The notes under the pieces were generated by a model that searched no databases, had not been told where the DNA came from, and saw only the letters and a list, made by a program, of their open reading frames with translations. A DNA stretch of 64,000 nt from Leptoclinus maculatus (taxonomy: Eukaryota; Chordata; Actinopteri; Perciformes; Stichaeidae): the NCBI GenBank assembly GCA_032191485.1, contig JAVDOI010000020.1, positions 2,948,111 through 3,012,110 on the forward strand, in the 5' to 3' direction. This document shows, one piece after another, positions 52,686 through 64,000 of the stretch. Numbering within the stretch: the stretch's first letter is position 1; each line of letters begins with the position of its first letter. A program made the position numbers and the translations under genes.

Positions 52686-54040
52686 ATAGTCAGTTTTGGG
52701 GCCTGCAGTAGCGCCATGGTCAGACATTACGGACACAATAACAATCCAACCATGCAAGACATGGTCCCACGAGAGACGGGGTCAAATCAATTCAAGGTAT
52801 GTCTTCAGCAAAACTGCTATCCCCAACAATATACCAACAACAGCGACATACAGTCGCCCACTTTTCAATAACAGACTCGTGGGCAGTTTATACTGTTTAT
52901 ACAATTATCTTAACATAGTTTGTTTACATTCTGCAATTCTTCAGTCTTCAAATATTGAAATATTTTTGGGGGGGTCCAAGCAAACACCTTCAGTATATAC
53001 ATGACATTAAAATGTTTTACATATTCTATGTACTCTTGACTATAGAATACGCCACCACAAACCAATATAAAAGCCCAGTCAAGCAAAAAGAGAAAAACAA
53101 TGAATCCGTCAAGTCTTAAAGAATACTGTGCTACAGGTTTTTGGTCATACCGCCGAGTACTGCACACAAGTTAACCAGAAAAGCCTTCAGCTCAGATTCC
53201 TGTTGCCTCCAGTGGGGCCTCTGGCAGCAGCCACCTGACTGCTGCAGACCATTTAATTTAATCAAAGAGTGAGAAAATTGTCCCATCATACATTCAATTG
53301 ACAGATTACCACTAGCGACAACGAATGCAGTTTAGTACAGTACTAGAGTAAACTCTACCTACATAAAAGTGTAATTATTCATTTTTAGTTGAACTTGTTT
53401 TAGACACATTTATGGCCATTTTGGAGGCTTTGGTTTGTCAGCTGTATGTATATACCATCATATTTAGTCTACCTGTATTGATATAAATGTCAGACAAAAT
53501 ACGAGAACCACCTCTCAGTTTAATGCTGTTTAAGTCAACATCACTACAAGTGTAGCTGCAAATATCACTAAATGTAATCATGACAGTTTCAACAAAACAT
53601 GAACATTATAAACTTCATGATGGCAGAATTCTTTGCAGGGCTGTTTTATTAGATTGCATTTAAGAAAACCTTCAATTAAACATGGTTACTTTCGTCAGTG
53701 TCTGTGTAAGATCAGCAGAGCGGATGCATTTAGTTTCTGTATGGGATTCTCATTTTCTCAATCAACAACGCTAAATATCCGCCAAGTCTCTTATTGATGA
53801 ATCCATTGATCTACTCACACAAGAGACCGTTGTCAGCTGGCAACCAAAGTATTTCATTAATAGTGCTATTAGTTTCATGAATCCCACAGTGGACTAAACG
53901 TTCGTCGGTGTGAGAGCAGCCTTTTGTTAATGACTGAAGGTCAGTGGATGCAGACCCCCCTCCCTTATTCTTTTTCTCTCCCTATCTGACACAAGCTGCG
54001 AGGCCCTGAAGCAAAACTACACTGCGCAGGTGTCTGCCGT

Positions 54041-58145
<4,105 letters not shown>

Positions 58146-58741
58146 GTCCACACTAGCAAGCCTGAAAACGAATATCACATGACTATGTACACTGGGCATG
58201 CAGGTGCCGGTGTAAACAGGAATACGACAGAGTAATAAAGTAGTCTTTAATAATTAAAGGTCATGCTTGAGACGTCCGCTTCGTAGGGCTGATAACGCCG
58301 CTGGACACGCCGCTCGCTAATCGCTCCATTAACAGCTGCTTCCTCCGCAAAACTGCAGACTTTAACTAAACAACAGCTGCTAGTAAAGACAACAAGGTCA
58401 GCGACACCCGTAGTCAGTTGTCCATGTTGACAAGTCGATCGATAATCAAGGCCGTTTGTGATCTTCTGGGAAAGGCTCACGTGATAGGGGCGTGACGAAT
58501 CAGGGAAGGACACGTCGTGACTGCTAAGACCCAATCAAGTAGCGGGTGTCTACGTCATGTTTCCAAACGTATGCGGTTACACCGTCCACACTACGAGGTC
58601 ACTTCGAAGTTTTCAAAAGTATCCGTCCTCGGGGTGCATTTTCAAAGACATCAGTTTTCGGTGCTCTAAAACTAGTGTGGACGCTCAATGTAAACGTAGC
58701 AAAAGATATGCGTTTTCAAATGGAAACGTAGTAGTGTGGAC
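58146..58741. mobile_element. Probable CpG-rich MITE bounded by GTCCACACTA inverted ends
   Basis: GTCCACACTA begins the segment (58146-58155) and recurs at 58584-58593. Its reverse complement TAGTGTGGAC lies at 58673-58682 and at the right end, 58732-58741. The interior is notably richer in CpG than its surroundings and repeats ACGTTT/GTTTTCAAA words. This resembles fish DNA-transposon MITEs with sub-terminal repeats. A small hairpin (GTGGACG/CGTCCAC, 58133-58151) sits at the left boundary. There is no transposase and no clear target duplication. Confidence 0.6.
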
Positions 58742-59399
58742 ATTATGTCCTCATTAAAAATAGAGATTCTCATTAGGGTAACAGTTATAGAAGAAAAGGA
58801 AGATGATTCTATTCGCTGTTCGACACAAGGTAAATAGCCATTTCTCTCCGATATCTCGCCCTACTTACACAAACACTTACGATACTACAGAGAGGGCAAA
58901 AGAAGTGAAAGAAGAATGATTTTCCCACAAAACTGCCCACTAAGACTTTTGCTTTGTGCGGGACTAAAGGAGAATAAAAAGGGAGGAGAGAAGCCGTGAG
59001 CACAAAGAGGAGCTAAGGCGGGAAAAGGCGATGTGGATGATTAACGATACCCGCTCCAACTAGATGAAAAACTACAGCCGTTGTCAGGTTTGCATTGCCG
59101 ACGAGACCCAGAAGCAGAGATATACGCCACTGATATTGAGCCCGAGATGCAAAGCAACAGTCCTTGGGGGCCCTCCTCTTCAGCCGTCGTCATCATCATC
59201 ATCTTTACTTACTGCAGAGCAACTCACAGAGGATGACCTTTCGGTCTTACCTAGCTTACTTTTTTCAATGTGGCTTGATAGATCTGTGCAAATCAGCTAT
59301 CATTAAAAAACACAGTACAAACACTTATCCTTTGGGATATGGGATGATCAAAGAAGATATGAGACTAGACATCACATTTCAGCATAACGTTTGACTATG

Positions 59400-59449
59400 C
59401 TTCAAACCAAACATGCCAAGACGAAGGTCTTGGCATGTTTGGTTTGAAG
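59400..59449. repeat. Perfect fold-back, 23-bp arms with a 4-nt loop
   Basis: The left arm 59400-59422 (CTTCAAACCAAACATGCCAA then GAC) pairs without mismatch to the right arm 59427-59449, separated by GAAG. There is no similar copy elsewhere in the window. Either strand could form a very stable hairpin. Complete arm identity suggests a recent origin, functional constraint, or a template-switch or assembly artefact. Confidence 0.9.
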
Positions 59450-59530
59450 TACTGAGAATAAATCATTAGTGAGGAAGGGAAACAATTTGATGGAAGCTGC
59501 AGCTTCTTTGGGAATGGGGCTGAGGTAGTA

Positions 59531-59546
59531 GATCAATCGATTGATC
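59531..59546. repeat. 16-bp perfect palindrome GATCAATCGATTGATC
   Basis: A loop-less, self-complementary 16-mer with a central ATCGAT, 80 bp from the fold-back at 59400. A dimeric DNA-binding protein could use such a site, but no family is implied by sequence alone. Confidence 0.85.
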
Positions 59547-59852
59547 GCTGCCTTTGAGGCTGATGGACTCAATTAATTATTTAACAGGATCTTTTAACGA
59601 GGTAAAGTGCTTTGACTCGAGGCCACAAGGCACGGCCATAACGCTATGAATAGCTCGTCTGCCCTGAAGAATAATGCATACTAAAATTAACAATGTGCAA
59701 TTTTTGAGTGCACGGATCGGCACCTTTGGACATCAAGGGTCAGTGCTTGTACCTGCAAATGTTTCATTAACCTTTGACCTCCATGTGTGCGAGTTATACA
59801 GTAGAGACATTATCCAAGGGCAAAGCTGATCTTTAATATACTGTAGGGGAAG

Positions 59853-59854
<2 letters not shown>

Positions 59855-59918
<64 letters not shown>
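59855..59918. repeat. (GT)n microsatellite
   Basis: About 32 uninterrupted GT units ending in GAGAGA. Confidence 0.95.
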
Positions 59919-59920
<2 letters not shown>

Positions 59921-62900
59921 AGATAGAACGTGAGCCATGTTGCATCTTTTCCTCTTCACGACATACATGTGCTGCTACATTGTCGTTGTTTTGAATGAAT
60001 GTATTATTCACCTGCGTCAGAACTGATGAGCAGAAAGAGTTGAGCTACACAAAGACTTTCTAACCATAGCCTTGTATACAAGATTGTTTATTTAGCACAG
60101 GTGAGTGGGTAATAATAAGGGAGCGAATGAGTGCACTATTAATCCTACAGCCTGAAGTCAATAACAGTTGTCATGGCTCCGTGTGTCCCTGACGACGCAC
60201 ACATGCACTTTGACATACCCGACTAACAATAGCACAATATTCAATAATCCTTTTTTGCCATTGCTTTGCCCGACTTCTTTCACTCTCTGCCGCTTTCCTT
60301 TTCTTCTGCAATCTCTCAATTCTTCATATCTATTCAATTTTCTGGTCAGATCTAAGACGCATGGGTGGAGGCCATTCTAGGAAATGGACGCCAGACAAAG
60401 CAAAGGGAGCATAAGTGAAGAAGCAACGTAATTGCACAACAACAAAAGGGGTTTGTGTTTGGCTTTAATGGTGCAGGGGGCTTCTAAGGAACATAATTAA
60501 GGCATTTTCATCTCGATTTTCAGCCTTTAATTGCGACAGACTGGCACAATACCTGACTGCACAAAAGATTTGTGGGGGAGGCTGTGGTTTTCTCCAACCA
60601 CCGTGTACAGCAGATATCTGGGCTGTGGTTTAATTAAAACAAGTGTGATTGTTGATTATTTTTACAGTATAACCCAATTACAAATGTGCATGCTACACTT
60701 ATTCCTTTGACTTAACAGTGTTGCTGGAAATGGCTATTAACTACTTCTATAAAAAGGACAGTTAAAAAGCTATCTCCGTTGAATAAAAACACAGTAAGAC
60801 CTCAGCATACTCGTTTGTACATATTCTGGACACCAAAAACAAGAGAAGCTGAACGCTAAGGATGCTATGAAATCAACAAATACACACCTCAGTGTGGCTT
60901 CCTCTGTCAATATGGTGTACAAGGCCCAAGTAGAGATATGGTTTTAGATACTGATCTTAAGTTTCCATCCCTTATCCATCCAGGGATGAACTTTACCCAA
61001 ATACACAACCACACACACACCTCTTTGCTGAGATCTCACTGTCCTCCTCAACTCTCAGTTTACCCCTCAGATCAGTCCTTATACACCGTATAAGTAGCCA
61101 ATCAATAAGACAATGCTAACACTACACTATTTGCTCTACAACAAATCCTGTCCTGCTAAATCCACCCTGAAGAGGTGAAGGCCTGTATGTATGCAGGGAC
61201 TGTATGGGGATGCTTATGAAAGGGCAGAGGTCCCTTCTATCTCCAACAGTGGTTGTATTTACCAGCTGCTGACAATCTCTCAGTATGCAATGCACCCCCC
61301 CGCTGCTACTCCGTCAAGCTGTCAGAGCCACCGTGGAGCCCAAACGGTCACTAAGGATTTCATAGAGACAGACAGAAGGGTCTACAATATGATTTTGAAA
61401 AGATTTGTCCAGAATGTCAAACTGATATGACAAAGAAGATAATAAAGAGATAAAGATAGAAGCTGCAGCCAAAAGTGAACCATCACATCACCTGGTGTTT
61501 GAGACAGAAGTCAACGACGTTTTAGAACAACACTGTTACTGTAAAGCCGGGTTGGTCTGTATTGACAGTTGCAATCATTAAAATGCAAAAGTAGCATGTG
61601 TATACATTGAGTATACCTTAATTAGCCTGTAGCATAGAAATGCTACTGCAAGTAAATGATAACATGATCTGCTAATGTTAGCTCCACGCAGAAACGTAAA
61701 GATTTAGAAACGTATACGTCCTTCTATACCTCCAGGTAATGAGTATTAACATAACACAACTAGTTGGCACGCAACTGAATAGTTGGCCGATGCTATGCTA
61801 TGATTGGCCAGTCTGTGTTTGAGAGATGGGACTTCATCACTAACAAATAAGCGGCTTCTGGAGTATGCTGGACAGTGTGACTTTGAAAGCAGCAGGATAC
61901 AGGCTGCGACCAGCATGTGGTATGCAGACTCTCCACCCGAGGAAACACCGTACAGAGACTGTGGAGAAAGACCTTGATGTGGTCCACACACAAGAGGACA
62001 GCTTGCTTCTACAACATCAGTTTCACATGAGCACAACAGAGCCTCTCTTCATTCATTCTCAAAATACAACAAATGCATCATCCACAATTCTTGCAATTGT
62101 CATTGAAATGCTAAGCAAAAATATTATCCATGTGGTCGGAGCGGATATCGTATAGCTCATATTTCCAACTCCATTTACTTCCCTCTCACCACGTCTCCAC
62201 AACAGTGAGTTCAGATAATTGAACAGGGGACAGCAAGCAGGTTCAATGAAAAGATTAGATATAATGAGAGAAGAGCCCGTCTGCACAATTACAGCTTTAA
62301 TTAAAGCCAGGAGGATGCCAGAGGCAGAGAGGCCCCTGGCCAATAAATGGAAAGGTTATCTTCCTCCCAGACAAACCGAAAGAAAATAGAATCACCGCTT
62401 TAGACAAAAATGACGTATAGCATAGGGCTGGTCTTGCCACCATGTGTCTGTGTCTACGTGATCAAACCTCATGTAAAAAAATACCCAGTGATGATGCTTG
62501 TGAAGTTAAGGTGAGTTGTTAGGGCTGTTGGAACTTGAATGGGTGCTGTTTCCAAATACCGAAAACCAGTTTAGGGCAGAGCCGTGATAGTTAAAGAAAC
62601 TCTAATTTAAAAGTGGTAGTTCGCCTAAACATTGTATTAACTAACTTTCATACTCTATAAAGCTCAAGATACTGACTTTGATGTCAAAAGTAAACATACT
62701 GTCAGACACTTGTAGCAGATACACATTGCAGACTGAAATGCAAAGAGATTGGCAAAAAAAAAGAGAAAGAAATAATAAAGCTACGACGAAAGATTGCTTG
62801 ACTGTACACAATCAGTGGCGAGAAGGGAACAAGGCTGTTCCAGGCACTCGAATGACTGATCACCATTTCTAAGAGCATTTCAGATTGACTTTTGATATTT

Positions 62901-64000
62901 GGACACTTTGACTATCTGCTCCTTCAATGTAGACCCATCATTACGAGGCTAAAGGAAACCCATTAGCTCGGACAGTATGTCTGGGTTAAAAATCTGAAAA
63001 TATTTTGCGATGACATGCCTGCTCTTAACTTTGATAGATAAAAGCTCGGTGATGCTAGTGTGTATGATTTGTGTTTAGTTGCTTACAGCACAGCTCTCCC
63101 CCTCACTCACTAAGCAAATATAAAATGTCTATTTGCTCAATGGATTTAAAGACGCTAAATTCGAACTTCAGAATAGCAACATACAGCTTTTTGCAATGTA
63201 GTCACACCATCCTGACCCACGTTACTGTTTTGCATAAGGGTAGCGCCCATTAAATCCCATTTGTTGTCATTTTATCATGAATATTCCTCCAGGGCCAGGT
63301 GGTGAGCCACAGGCCAATCAAATGTCAAATCCCCCGTGAGTATTCTCACATGGTGTCGGTCATTTCATGCTCAAGTGTGGTAAACCATTTCACACACAAT
63401 CCTACACGAGGATGGAAGGATTGATGTGCGTTTGTAGACACGTGTGTCCATGTGAGCAAGAGAACACCACTCAGGCCAACCGCAACACCAGCTATTCCCT
63501 CAGCTCCAATGACTCAAGAGCACCATATCTTATGTATGACCGTGGTGATGATGAGTGAATGAAAACAATAGATTATCTATGTAACATACCAGACAAGATG
63601 GGAAAAAGAAAGCGGGAAGATGGACAGAAAGTTGGAAAGGCCATAATGCACAATCCATATGGACGTAGCACTCGATAATCTCCCCCCTCCAACTCGATAC
63701 ATGTGCTTATGTTGCAAACAGCCTTAAAAGCTCAGTCTTAAATCTTTACGACAGGTGGCCTCATAAACTTCGTCGTAAATACATCTCTCTGGGGAGGCTT
63801 GGTGACTGCTCGGACACAGTCTTTATTAAGAGGGGACCAAGCCAATGAAAGTAGAACAAGGGGAGAAAGAAAAGTACCACTCCTGAACATCAATTTTCAT
63901 TAAATAACCATTTTGATATGACATTCAGGAAACCCTTTTCAAGAGAGCACTCAGATAATGCCCGTCTAGGAACAATTTTCAAATATGCACAATAATAGTT

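Larger units (their letters stand above)
46832..54040. other. Non-coding sequence upstream of the nrxn2 start exon
   Basis: Microsatellites and two repeat fragments lie here. The 130-residue minus-strand Cys/His-rich frame at 51197-51589 has no ordered cysteine motif and is judged spurious. Confidence 0.55.
58742..64000. other. Non-coding sequence with palindromes and unique AT-rich blocks
   Basis: It contains the fold-back, the 16-bp palindrome and a GT repeat. The block 60440-60660 is unique-looking, with ATTAA/TTTAATT words, and could be regulatory. Frames such as 61865-62155 show no recognisable domain. Confidence 0.5.

Noticed and set aside
59520..59545. TGAGGTAGTAG, the first 11 nt of let-7 microRNAs
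   Set aside because: The following sequence does not continue the let-7 mature sequence, and no matching star arm lies downstream; the similarity stops at the seed region.

Overview
The window looks like intronic and flanking DNA from a ray-finned (teleost) fish. The base composition is fairly AT-rich, and there is abundant (CA)n/(GT)n microsatellite DNA, one tract exceeding 300 bp. It also carries tRNA-derived SINEs with the fish-type 'gagcaagacactTAACCCC' body, several hAT-like MITE ends, and a fossil Tc1-type transposase tail. There are no bacterial-style operons; almost every long open frame is a simple-sequence or chance ORF.

I can support one real protein-coding segment: the first coding exon of an alpha-neurexin on the minus strand (coding 37102-37813). 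It encodes a signal peptide, the complete first LNS/laminin-G domain and the first EGF-like domain, and ends at a canonical phase-1 splice donor. Sequence details (LEFGG.PGQWARY.RW, LYLDDGG.CDFLELL, DDRWHMVLLTR, SDLFVGGIPPDVRLSALT.STVKYEPPF) fit neurexin-2 alpha better than neurexin-1 or -3. The same exon probably extends upstream as a 5' leader to a splice acceptor near 38479, and that leader carries several short uORFs.

Layout on the + strand: 1-37101 is the large intron downstream of this exon (no further neurexin exon recognised). 37102-38478 is the exon (CDS plus putative 5' leader). 38479-64000 is upstream of the exon, probably the intron between a non-coding first exon and this one, possibly also promoter DNA. 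Both flanks hold MITEs, SINEs, microsatellites, homopurine tracts and a few striking inverted repeats, including a perfect 23-bp-arm fold-back at 59400-59449. I found no CRISPR array, rRNA, functional tRNA or novel multigene system, and the window should be read as mostly non-coding sequence of a single synaptic adhesion gene.
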